NCBI GenBank assembly: GCA_965247975.1
Contig: OZ252050.1
Span: 1,736,001-1,800,000, forward strand
Direction: 5' to 3'
Source: Taishania sp965247975
GTDB taxonomy: Bacteria; Bacteroidota; Bacteroidia; Flavobacteriales_D; Crocinitomicaceae
Length of the DNA stretch: 64,000 bases
Numbering within the stretch: position 1 is the stretch's first letter; the number at the start of each line of letters is the position of its first letter. Positions 1 through 10,400 of this stretch are shown here, piece by piece. Made by a program: the position numbers and the translations under genes. The notes under the pieces were generated by a model. It was not told the DNA's origin and did not search any database. It was given only the letters and a program-made list of their open reading frames with translations.

Positions 1-270
1 TAATAAAGGGATTGAAGCCAAAATAGAATTTACTCGTGTGGTTTGAACTCGGTCATTTTGTTTGTCATAACCTATTCCTGATGGGTAGACCAATTTTTGA
101 ACAAATTGCTTTTGCATCAAATCGCCAGAACGCCATAAATTGTTGAGTTTTCCTGAAATTGACAACGCTTTATCAATGGCTTTTTGAAGGTTTGAACTCG
201 AAAATTCAGGATGTATGATTCGCTCCTCTAATTCTTTCATTTCCTCCTTAAATTTGTCCGAGAATTTGAC
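1..270 (-). pseudogene. 3' remnant of a serine site-specific recombinase
   Basis: Reading leftwards, the frame encodes about 90 residues ending at the window edge, with the segments QKLVYPSGIGYDKQNDRVQT and TTRVNSILASIPLL. These match the C-terminal tail of large serine recombinases common in Bacteroidota (resolvase/invertase superfamily). The catalytic N-terminal domain is missing: an in-frame TAA stands at 273-271 and further in-frame stops lie upstream. An ATG at 240 follows a good ribosome binding site (AAGGAGG), so a short fragment could still be translated, but it would have no recombinase activity. The frame runs off the window, so its true 3' end is not visible. Confidence 0.7.
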
Positions 271-426
271 TTAAATTATCTTGTTATAGAGTAACTACTA
301 ATTTTAGATAAATCTTTTGATTCGCGACCAAAAATGATATTTTCATTTCCGGAATAATTTTAACATTTCATAAATCACTATATAATAACGACTTATAATT
401 TAATTCAAAATTTTAACATTTCAAAA

Positions 427-457
427 TTTGGTTGGCATGTTTTTTTTTGTATGTTTG
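427..457 (+). promoter_or_regulatory. Bacteroidota-type promoter of the RHS operon
   Basis: TTTG at 427-430, a spacer of exactly 19 bases, and TATGTTTG at 450-457 match the Bacteroidota consensus TTTG-N19-TAnnTTTG. Transcription would start near 462-466, leaving a leader of about 120 nt before the ATG at 585. The rest of 274-584 is AT-rich and shows no gene. This is the only strong promoter I see ahead of the operon running to 19550. Confidence 0.7.
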
Positions 458-584
458 CTAAACAGGTTTGTACGAAACGTGTCGATTGAATTGCTGCTTT
501 ATAACTATCGATGTAGGCTCTACTAGAATTTTTTTTCTGCCTTTAGCTAAATCGGTTTAATACTTTGACTTAAAACTATAACTT

Positions 585-1001
585 ATGAATAACATCTTTC
601 GAGCTTTACTAGTGCTTCCATTTTTTATTTTTTTTCAAGTCAATTATTCGCAGGCACAATTGGATTCAGTGAATGTGACTGCGAGTTTTGAAACTTCTTC
701 AGTGATTGTTGACGGGATTACAATTCCAACAAACAATATTGTGGTCGAAACGTGGGTGAATGATTTTGATTTTTTGGGAACTATTGATATTTCTGTTATT
801 AACACTGAAGATGAGTCTTTGGTTGACTTAAAAAAGTACACCAAGGCTCAAATTTTAGCAGAAAACTTATTTAGCAACGGGATAATAACAACAATTGTCT
901 TAAATATTGATTCGAGCGCTTCGTATCGAATCGAGATAGGGATTACAAATTATCAAGGTTTGTATTTAGCTCCTCAAGAATTCGTCCTTACTGCTAATTA
1001 A
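585..1001 (+). CDS. Small exported protein, first gene of RHS operon
   Basis: 138 residues. The first 25 form a Sec signal peptide (positive start, hydrophobic core, cleavage near SQAQ). The mature part is about 110 residues, rich in Thr, Val, Ile and Asn with alternating hydrophobic positions, suggesting one beta-sandwich domain; no family is recognised. It is the first gene after the promoter at 427-457 and lies 11 bp before the DNRLRE gene, so it is probably co-transcribed with the RHS genes. Export and operon membership suggest a structural or accessory role at the cell surface. That role is inferred from context only. Confidence 0.7.
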   Translation: MNNIFRALLVLPFFIFFQVNYSQAQLDSVNVTASFETSSVIVDGITIPTNNIVVETWVNDFDFLGTIDISVINTEDESLVDLKKYTKAQILAENLFSNGIITTIVLNIDSSASYRIEIGITNYQGLYLAPQEFVLTAN

Positions 1002-1012
1002 TTTTACTGCTT

Positions 1013-4000
1013 ATGAATCCTATTAAAATAATTGGACTATCAATCATTTTGTTTTTTACAAAAAGCAGTTATAGTCAAGTTGTTCATTCGATTACCCTTA
1101 ATCCAACAAAAGATGTTGGGGTGAGTTCATTCTTTCCCAATTCAAGTTTTGGTGATACCTCAAATTTACCCATCGGTAAATTTGGTGTATATGATGGCAA
1201 TGGTAACTTAGTGACTTATGACACTAGAAGGGCTTTTTTGCAATTTGATTTAAGTTCCATTCCAGCAAACGCAATTATAACCAATGCAATTTTTAAAGTA
1301 TACCAATATGCATCGGCAAACATTGTTACAAACGCTAATCTTGCCATTCCTAGAGTCCTTAATCCATGGGAAGAGTCAGGTGTCGATGCTGTAACTTGGA
1401 ATAGTCAGCCGAATGTTGCACCAGGAACACCCCTAAATTTTAATGGAAATTCAACGGGCTGGATTCAAGTCCAAGCAAGAACAACAGTTCAGCAAATTGT
1501 AAATGGCACAATAACAAACTATGGTTGGATGTTGAGATTGTCGACGAGCGAACCTACTGCAGCTATTAATAATAGGTTTACTAGATCAAAAGAACATGTT
1601 AATCAAGCCCAGCGCCCTCAATTAGTTGTAGATTATTACATACCGATGGTCGTTACAGACGCCATTATTAATCATCAAGATGGCGCTACAAGCAACGGAT
1701 CTATAGAGCCTGTCTTGGAGAATGGACCTGGTGGAACCATTACATATAAATGGTATGATTCATCGGGTAATTTACTTAATACGAGTACAACTTCACCAAA
1801 TTTAACTAACATCCCTGCTGGTTGGTATGGTTTAGAAGTAACAAGTAATAAGTATGCATCTTTGCCGTTTTATACTTCATTTATCGTTGGACAGAAATGT
1901 TCTGACCATTCATTTGTTTTTGAACCGGGAAGCAAGTTTATGGATGATATTGTTATTTCTTCTTTAAATAACGGAACGAGTTATGGTGGCACTTCTCCAA
2001 TCGCTATTGAAGATGCCACCGACGAACGTTATATGCTAATGAAATTTCATTTGTGGATTCCCGAAGATTTGGAAATTGTTCAAGCTGATTTTACCATAAA
2101 GATGGGGGCTCAATGCCTGAATACGAATCCTAACAATAGTCTTTATTTGTTCAAAATTACATCAGGTGCTTGGCTCGAAGACTTCGTTACGTACTATTCT
2201 TACACAGCTTTTTCTGAACCAAATCCTAATGAAGCTCAAAATTCATTATTAACAATTCCGCCAAGTGCAGCAGGTGGGAATGCTCCATTTCACACCTTGG
2301 ATGCTATTAATTTATTTAATAGCATGAAAGATGATAACCAAAACAATTATGGGTTTATTAGTCGTTTTGTACATGTTAATAATACCTTAAAAAGAGCTCA
2401 ATACTATTCATCGCGAGGAGGGGATCCAACTTTGCGACCTAAAGTGAATTTTAAGGTGCGTGTGAAAGAATCAATTACTAGTGCATGGGATTCTGATAAT
2501 GATAAAGGCAAAATATTCGTGGACATTAATGGGATTTGTGATAAAGTAGGACCATATCACTATTTTATTTCAACAGATTCTATTCCTTCCCTGGATGAAA
2601 CATATACTATTTTGAACGACTCGTTAAATCTTGGGATTGACAGCGTCCAATTTTTTACTGGGAAAGAACCGAAATCAACCTATTCTTTTGAGCATTTGCC
2701 AGCAGATAATTATTATGTTTCTGTATTTGATTCAAGAGGATTGCGTATTATGAATAAGCAAGCGACTGTCTTTCCTCCAATAGATTCTGTATCTATATCG
2801 AATGGAATTAATGTAATTAGCAAAACACAAGTGAAAGGCACATTGGCTAATTCAACCGCTTTTCTTGATATGTACTTGTACAATCGGGATGAAGGGGAAA
2901 TAACATTCAAATTAAATTCAATAACACAAGATACCCTAACTCAATATTTTGGAATGACCAACTTAGCATTAGAAAGCATTGCTTGGAGTAAGTTAGCCTA
3001 TGGATTCTTGATAGACAGAGGTTCACTAGTCGTTTGTTCAAGTACAGGTACTAGTATGAATTCCTTGACACAAACGCTAACAAGCTCAAATGCTGTGATA
3101 AATTCAAATTCGATTTTCAAAATTAAGGTGCAAAACGGGGAGATTTCATTTTTTCATAATAACAATTTGCTTAAGAGTGATTTATTGCCAGAAATCTATG
3201 ATTTAAAAGGAGCCGTTGGTTTAAAATCAGATAATATTTTGGAAGTAAAAACAAAAGGTTTATTTGCAAAAAAGATTGTGCGAGCAACTGTGAAAATTAC
3301 AGAATACCCAACTTGTTCTCAGAATTCAGGAACGTTTGGATTTGGTGTAGCTTTTCCAAACAACGATTACATTAGCTACACCGTAACCAATTTAAGCAAT
3401 TCTACACTAGTAGGTTCAGGTAATATCTCTTGGGATAATCAGAACACTCCTGTATTTTCTGGTTATCCCGCAGGAATTTATGAAATAACTATTTCATACG
3501 CTGGGGGTGGTGCACTAATAGAATCACATTATGTTTATTTAGGTTATCAAACAGAATGGTCTGATGTTGAAAACTATGATTTCACCCCAAATACATATTC
3601 TGTTGAGCGGAATGGGACTAATTTGAGTTACGGAGTTGCTGGGCACGCGAGGAGCGTAAACGTTTTACCTTATAATCAAGATGGATGGGTTAAGTTTACA
3701 CCAAAAGTTGGCGTTGAAGCTACACCAACTAATTATTATAGTATGTTGCGTTTTTCAACCATGAATCCAATTACTAACTCACTTCTTGCCTCAAATAATG
3801 AGAATGGAATTTTATATTTCATCCGACCTTTCCAAAGTAATGTATCTTACTGGTCATATAAGTCAGGCGCGAATTCGTTTGACTATGATTTTTATTACCC
3901 AAGTGTTTTTAATCAAAAGAATTATTTAGCATCCTTTAGTGCAAGCAATAATGTTCAATTCACTGAACTAGCATGGCCAACTAATGCCATTCCAATTACG

Positions 4001-4471
4001 AATCCGAACATTTTAGTGGGTGCTAGAACTCCAGGTGTGACGCGGATAAGAGCTAATTCATTTAAGGAATTTGATGGGTTTTACGATGTTGTTACATCTT
4101 TTGGTTGTCCGCAACCCCAAGGATTAGCTCAAATCAGCTATACAGAGCTAAAGCGTGACGTTAGTGGAGGATTCAGTTATGCAGTCGAAGGAAAAATAAA
4201 GTTCACTTTAGATGAGCAATATGAAATGGAAACAGGTAAATTTTTACCATTAAAAATTTATAACAAGGATCATCAAATTATAGCAAGTTCAGACATAGAT
4301 GGAAATCTTTTAAATGCTGGAATCATTGTCCAAAATTTAGAATTTGATGACAACCGATGGATTTTAGATATTTCTGACATACCAGGTATAACTATTGGTG
4401 AACATTACATTCTTCAAGTTGAGAACGAAAAAGGAGATAAAAGATATATGCGATTCTTGTACAAAAATTAA
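1013..4471 (+). CDS. Exported DNRLRE-domain protein
   Basis: 1152 residues with a signal peptide (residues 1-22, ending YSQ). Residues ~24-212 form a DNRLRE-type carbohydrate-binding-like domain: an early DVGVSSF segment, R-A-FLQFDLSSIP, a WEESGVDAVTWNSQP block and a closing RPQLVVDYY strand. A second, more diverged copy occupies ~296-480 (FVFEPGSKFMDDI, then PTLRPKVNFKV). The remainder looks like stacked beta-sandwich modules, one resembling a concanavalin-like fold (about 600-750). DNRLRE domains occur in secreted adhesion or wall-binding proteins. Placed directly before the giant RHS genes with a 10-bp gap, it probably assists surface assembly or target binding. That role is an inference. 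Confidence 0.75.
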   Translation: MNPIKIIGLSIILFFTKSSYSQVVHSITLNPTKDVGVSSFFPNSSFGDTSNLPIGKFGVYDGNGNLVTYDTRRAFLQFDLSSIPANAIITNAIFKVYQYASANIVTNANLAIPRVLNPWEESGVDAVTWNSQPNVAPGTPLNFNGNSTGWIQVQARTTVQQIVNGTITNYGWMLRLSTSEPTAAINNRFTRSKEHVNQAQRPQLVVDYYIPMVVTDAIINHQDGATSNGSIEPVLENGPGGTITYKWYDSSGNLLNTSTTSPNLTNIPAGWYGLEVTSNKYASLPFYTSFIVGQKCSDHSFVFEPGSKFMDDIVISSLNNGTSYGGTSPIAIEDATDERYMLMKFHLWIPEDLEIVQADFTIKMGAQCLNTNPNNSLYLFKITSGAWLEDFVTYYSYTAFSEPNPNEAQNSLLTIPPSAAGGNAPFHTLDAINLFNSMKDDNQNNYGFISRFVHVNNTLKRAQYYSSRGGDPTLRPKVNFKVRVKESITSAWDSDNDKGKIFVDINGICDKVGPYHYFISTDSIPSLDETYTILNDSLNLGIDSVQFFTGKEPKSTYSFEHLPADNYYVSVFDSRGLRIMNKQATVFPPIDSVSISNGINVISKTQVKGTLANSTAFLDMYLYNRDEGEITFKLNSITQDTLTQYFGMTNLALESIAWSKLAYGFLIDRGSLVVCSSTGTSMNSLTQTLTSSNAVINSNSIFKIKVQNGEISFFHNNNLLKSDLLPEIYDLKGAVGLKSDNILEVKTKGLFAKKIVRATVKITEYPTCSQNSGTFGFGVAFPNNDYISYTVTNLSNSTLVGSGNISWDNQNTPVFSGYPAGIYEITISYAGGGALIESHYVYLGYQTEWSDVENYDFTPNTYSVERNGTNLSYGVAGHARSVNVLPYNQDGWVKFTPKVGVEATPTNYYSMLRFSTMNPITNSLLASNNENGILYFIRPFQSNVSYWSYKSGANSFDYDFYYPSVFNQKNYLASFSASNNVQFTELAWPTNAIPITNPNILVGARTPGVTRIRANSFKEFDGFYDVVTSFGCPQPQGLAQISYTELKRDVSGGFSYAVEGKIKFTLDEQYEMETGKFLPLKIYNKDHQIIASSDIDGNLLNAGIIVQNLEFDDNRWILDISDIPGITIGEHYILQVENEKGDKRYMRFLYKN

Positions 4472-4481
4472 AGATAAGATT

Positions 4482-7400
4482 ATGAGACCTTTACTTAAGT
4501 CGAACACCATTAAAAAGACCATTAGTATGGTTTTAATACAAGCTCTTCTTTTGAATGTTGTCATTCCAAGTGCTCAAGCAATAGAGCTTTTTCAAACTGG
4601 AATAACAGCTGATACTTATCCGCCTATAGAGCAAGTTTCACTAAAAACTCAAGATGAGAAAAATGCTAATATTCTTGTTGAGGAAAATGAAGTGTCAAAT
4701 ATATTTGAAAGAATTTATAATAATGAAACATACTATGATAATATTCTAATAAGCGAAAAATCATCTGGTGTTTCTAGCCTAACATCAACAGGTGGGCAAG
4801 CAGAAACTTCTGGATTTTCAATTGGTTCAACAGATGGAATGGTAGACAAATTTACAGGAGATTTTTCTTATTCGATTCCATTGTTGGATGCAGATGGCTA
4901 TCCAATTACACTTTCTTATAATTCGAATATTAGCATGTTGAACGAAGCGTCTTGGGTTGGCTTGGGATGGAATCTTAATGTTGGTGGAATATCTCGTGAA
5001 ATGCGTGGTATTCCTGATGATTTCAATGGCAATGACATAGTTACGAGAGAATATAGCCAGAATGATGGAAGAAGCGAAGGGAAAAAAAATGGAGGATATT
5101 TATCGCTAGGAATAGGAGGCGACAATATTGGTGCAAGTGTTGGAGTATCTATATTATCTGGTAAGTACATGAATTCATATTTGGGTTTCGGAAAAACCTT
5201 TGATCTTAATTTGAGCTTAGGGGCTCGTTTCTCTTTTCAGGGATCAAGTGGTGAAAATGATGCGCTTTATCTTGCACCGTCTATTAACTGGGGAATGAGT
5301 AAGGATTCTAAAAATGGCATTGGTTCCACATTTGGTTTGGGTTTACAAGTTGGAACGAAGGGCGAAACGAATTCCAAAGGAATAGGTGCAAGCTACCAAA
5401 GATCGAAAAATTCCCGTCAAGGATTAATGAATCAATCTTTTTCACTAAGCGTAAGTTACGATAGTTATAAGGACAAGACAAAATCTTATGAAGGCAAAGA
5501 TGGTAATTTACGTACATTAAGTGATAGACGCACAAATGAATTTGGAGCTAGTTCAACTTCTCAATTCACGTATGGTTCTTCAACTGCGACCCCAAGAATT
5601 TCAATATCAGCAAATACTGAGGGTGAGAATTTTGAACAAAATTATTATACAGGTGTTGAATTTGGTTTGTCTGATGATGTAGGGATGAGTGTTCGGGTCG
5701 GTTATATCAACCAAAAATTTAACTCAACATCAACTATTAAGTTCCATTCTGGAAATTTTATTGATCAACCAGCTTTTGGATATTTTCATTCAGGAAAACG
5801 AAAAAATTATGATGGAGTTTATGCTCCAATCATGGATTTTAACAGAGCAATAGAAAATGAATATTCTGAAGAAATGATAACCTTGCCGTTTTCTGTGCAG
5901 ACGCATGATGTTTTTTATGCGAATGCTAGTGGCTTGAGTGGCACTTTTAGACCTCAAAGAACTGATTATGGAACGTATTATGACGCTCAATCGGAAAATA
6001 TGTACAATAACGAAAGTAAGCTCCTTGTTGATGATGATATTTCTGCCTTTTCTGCAGGAGTTGTTTACAAGATACCTGCAACTATAAAATTAGGAGTTGG
6101 ATATAGTACTGGAACAATGAAAGCAGAACAAATTTCAGGAAACTGGGCCAATTCGAATAATCTTTTGGAATTTGAATTGGAAGCTCAATCAAATAAATTT
6201 GATAAGACGGTTTACTTTCGTCCACTCGGAAGTATTACACCTGTTAATATGCAAGCTTGGAATTTACTGGATGGTATTAAAGAAAATCACTTCAAAATTA
6301 TAAAATCTGGTGAAATAGTTGAACAAACAAATAATCTTTTAAATCTTTCGGGAACGTCTGCTCAGTCTATAACTCCAAGTACTTTAAACACTAGTAATAA
6401 CGAAACTTTTTCTGAGTTTTTATTCGAACCCAAAACCGCTGAAGAACTAGCTTCCGCTGGGAATGACAAGATTTCCTATTATAATTTAAATAATCAACTC
6501 GCTAGTGACTTTAGAATTGCAGGAGCGAGAAAAGCGAACCATATTTCTTCAATTAATGTTGTTAACCCAAATGGCTTGCGTTATGAGTATGGTATTCCTA
6601 CTTATGTCATTTCTAATCAAGAAGTCACATTTTCAATAGGAGAAAAGTTCGACATGGATTGGTCAGGAGAATACAATGCTCCATCTTCTTTAGCGCCAGC
6701 GATTGGGCCAATTTTAGAAGGCGGCATCACCACTAGTTTAATTGAATATGCACCAACAATTGATAACTCTGTTTCAAATTCTAGAGGAAGATCTCACCTT
6801 TTTGATAAAACAATTACACCAGGTTATGCGGATGCCTTTTTACTGACTAAAATGGTGAGTTCCGATTATGTAGATAGAACAAACAATGGACCTAGTTTGG
6901 ATGATATTGGAAATTACTACAAATTTAATTATACGAGGGTATACGGAGGAAGTGAACCTTATGGAAGTAGATTTCCAATAAGTGGATTTCCTGGAGTTCA
7001 GCCTAAAGCCTTTTACAGCAGAGGTGCAGTTGGAACAACATGGGACGATTTAGCAAATTATTCATATACTGAAACTGAAGTATGGTACACGCACAGCATT
7101 GAAACGAAAAACTTAGTAATTGAATTTATAATATCTCCAAGAAAAGATGCGTTTTCTTGTGATGAAAATGGTATTTTAGATTCGGATAAACCTAAAATGG
7201 AACTTGACGAGATTAAAGTCTACAATAGGAGCGATTTTTTAAATAATTCGAATCCAAAAGTTCTACAAACGGTTCGGTTCTATTATGATTATTCATTATG
7301 TCAGGATTATGTAGCAAATATAAACTCCGTTAATTCTGGTCAAAAAGGGAAATTGACTTTAAATGCAATTCGAACTTTTAATGGTGAATCATTTGAAAAT

Positions 7401-10400
7401 GCATTGAATGAAATCCTCTTTGAATATGCCACTGGTTCGGATGGAAACCCGGATTTTAACTATTCAAATGTAGATGGTTGGGGAGAGCCAAAACCAAATA
7501 GCATGTTGAAACCGAATGATATATATCCTTATGCCAATCAAGATGCTTTAGATGCGAACAGTAAAGCGAAAGCTTGGAAACTTGTTGCCATTAACAATCC
7601 GCAGGGTGGACGAATAGAAATTGATTATGAAAGTGATACATATGCTTATGTTCAGGATAGAAGATCTCAAAAAATGATTGATGTGTATCGAATGACGGAT
7701 GTTTTTGATTTTTTAAAAATTAGAACTAACCAATCTTGGAATGGAGTTAGCAGAGCTTCTGGCTTACCAATGGATCAAAAATTTCAACATGACTATGGAA
7801 ATATTCCTAGCTTAGGAATGCAGATTGGTTTAACCCAAATCAATGTAAATTTAATTGAAAGCAAAATTTTTGATAAAAACCCAGGTTCTTTTTATGCCAA
7901 CCAATTTGGTCAATTCAATATAAATATAGTTCCGAATAACGTTGTAATATTTAAGCTTGACGATGAAATTGAAAGTACAATTTCACAAAGTGAGGCAGAT
8001 AAGTTGGTGACTGACCTTTATTTTGCCGATCCAAATAACCCTTCAACATTACCATTGAAACATCTTTTTGCAAAAATGTATGTCAAAGTTAAAGATGGTG
8101 TTTATGATTTGATTCCAACAATGTCAGAAATTTCGGCAGATTATAACATCGATATTTTTAGCGGAGCTTTTGAAAATCAAATTCAGACGACATTCAAAGC
8201 GATAGGATCTATGCCCGCTAATCCTGTTACAGGAAAGTATGAATATGGTTATGTTATTGTTAATCCCGTCCATACAGGTAAAAGGGGAAATAAAAATAAT
8301 GATGAGAAGAAGAAAGGTTCAATAGCTGTGCATCCAATGCAGTTAAGCGCTCTTGAATATTCTAGACAAGCCTTGTCAGACAAAGTATATGGAGCAGATC
8401 CAGATTCGAATGGTGATTTGTCGATTGATCGTAAAGTCTTTTTTGGAGACGACATTTATGAGCATATGATTCAAGCAGGTTATTGTAATGATTTTGATGC
8501 CGATGGCAATGGGAAGTCAATTTTACGATTGAATGAGCCTAACTTTACCAAGTTTGGTGGAGGACACAGAGTTCGCGAAATTCGATATTACGATAATTGG
8601 CAGAATATTTCTGGGGAATATACAAGTCAATATTCTTGGGAATATAATTATTCAACCTTAATTGGTCGAGATAGTTACTCCACAGGTGTTGCTGCTTTTG
8701 AACCGATGCAGATAGTAGATGAAGATCCATTTAACGAATGGATAACATATACAAATATTCGTAAAAAATTTCCTGACGAAAGCAAATTTATACCTGGACC
8801 AATTGCTTATCAATTATTCCCGAAACCTATTGTAGGTTACGAAGAAGTCGATGTTGTTTTTCTAGAGGCTGGCGATTATGGTAAATCGACAACCAATTAT
8901 TATACAGCAAAAGACTTTCCAACTGTATTTAAGAAAACAACAATTGACAAAACGGCAAGAGTCACGGAAAATAATTTTATTTCAGGAAAAGTAAAAGAAA
9001 TTTTTGGCTTCTCTCAAGGATATGTGGTTCAAACAAATGATTTTCACGGCAAACTTCGACGGGCTAAAATAACCAAAAAAGGAAATGGTCCTTTAGATAT
9101 TTTGGTTTCAGAATCGGAATACGAATACTATGATATGGGTGAAAAATTGAATTTGGTTGATCGCTCTGGAGAAGCCAGTTTATTTGATGCTGCAATCGAA
9201 TATGATATTCATGCTGATTCAAAGTATGCAACAGATGAAAATAATTTCATTCAAGCAGGTCTAAACTTTACATTAAGTTGGACACTACCAGTCTTGTTCG
9301 TGCCTAACTTTTCACCTATATTTTCAATGGCTTCTCGTGAAAGCTCTTTCTACTCCCACGCTTTAATCAAACACATAAATTATTCAAGCGTGTTGAAAAG
9401 AGTTAAAACCAATTATTTAGGAAGCATTAACACAACTCAGGTAATTGCTTTCGACAAGTTTTCTGGGATGTCTGTGGCGGAAGAATTAAATGATGAATTT
9501 GATGATAAATTATATCAAGTTTCTTATCCATCTCACTGGAAATATAAAGAACTTAGAGAGTTAAATGAAATTGATGGTCAAGTTGTTTCTATTAACTTGG
9601 ATGCTAACGGTAAATTTATTGCAAATCCAAACATTTCTGGAAACAAACTATCACCTGGTGATTTGGTTTTTATGGATGGCCAAAATTTGCACGTAGCTCA
9701 GACGTGGCCGTGGCCAACGGATGGTTCTTTGTTTTTCACTGATTTAGACGGTGCTGTTTATGTCTCAGCAAATGCTGGACCTAAAAATGTGACTATTGTT
9801 AAGTCGAATAGAAATAATCGATTAACAGAGTCTATGCAGAGTTTTACTACAAAGACTAATCCTATTGTCAACAACAAAATTACATGTCCAACAGACAATA
9901 TTTACTCGGCTACCGCTATAACTTATCGCGATCGGCTCAACGCTATTTGCGGAAGACCGTGTGAGCACCCAGAAATTGCCAACAATAATGCAATTTCAAT
10001 AAACTCACTTTACAATCCTTATAATTATGGCATTCGTGGTGATTTAGTCCTAGATCAACAACATGCGTGGCAATCTGAAAGAAAGGAATATGGAAACAGT
10101 CAAAACACCACTGGGCATGGAATTAGGTTTGATGGCGCCTTTGAAACATTTATACCTTTTTATGGTATTAATAATCAAGGCGTTTGGAACTATATGACTT
10201 CTCCTTTTTGGAGGCCTCTGGGTAGAATTACAACCTTCGATCAATACGGTAACGCAGTTGAGTCTAAAGATCAAATAAATGTACATTCTGCTGTATTGAT
10301 GGGCTATAATAGTACAACGAATTTATTGCCTACAGCATCTGCTGTTAACGCAGAAAGATCTCAAATTGCGTTTGATGGCTTTGAAGATTATGGTTATTAT

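Noticed and set aside
4395..4481. In-frame upstream start of the giant RHS-partner gene
   Set aside because: It lies inside the DNRLRE gene and would put 29 residues before a clear signal peptide; ATG 4482 is preferred.
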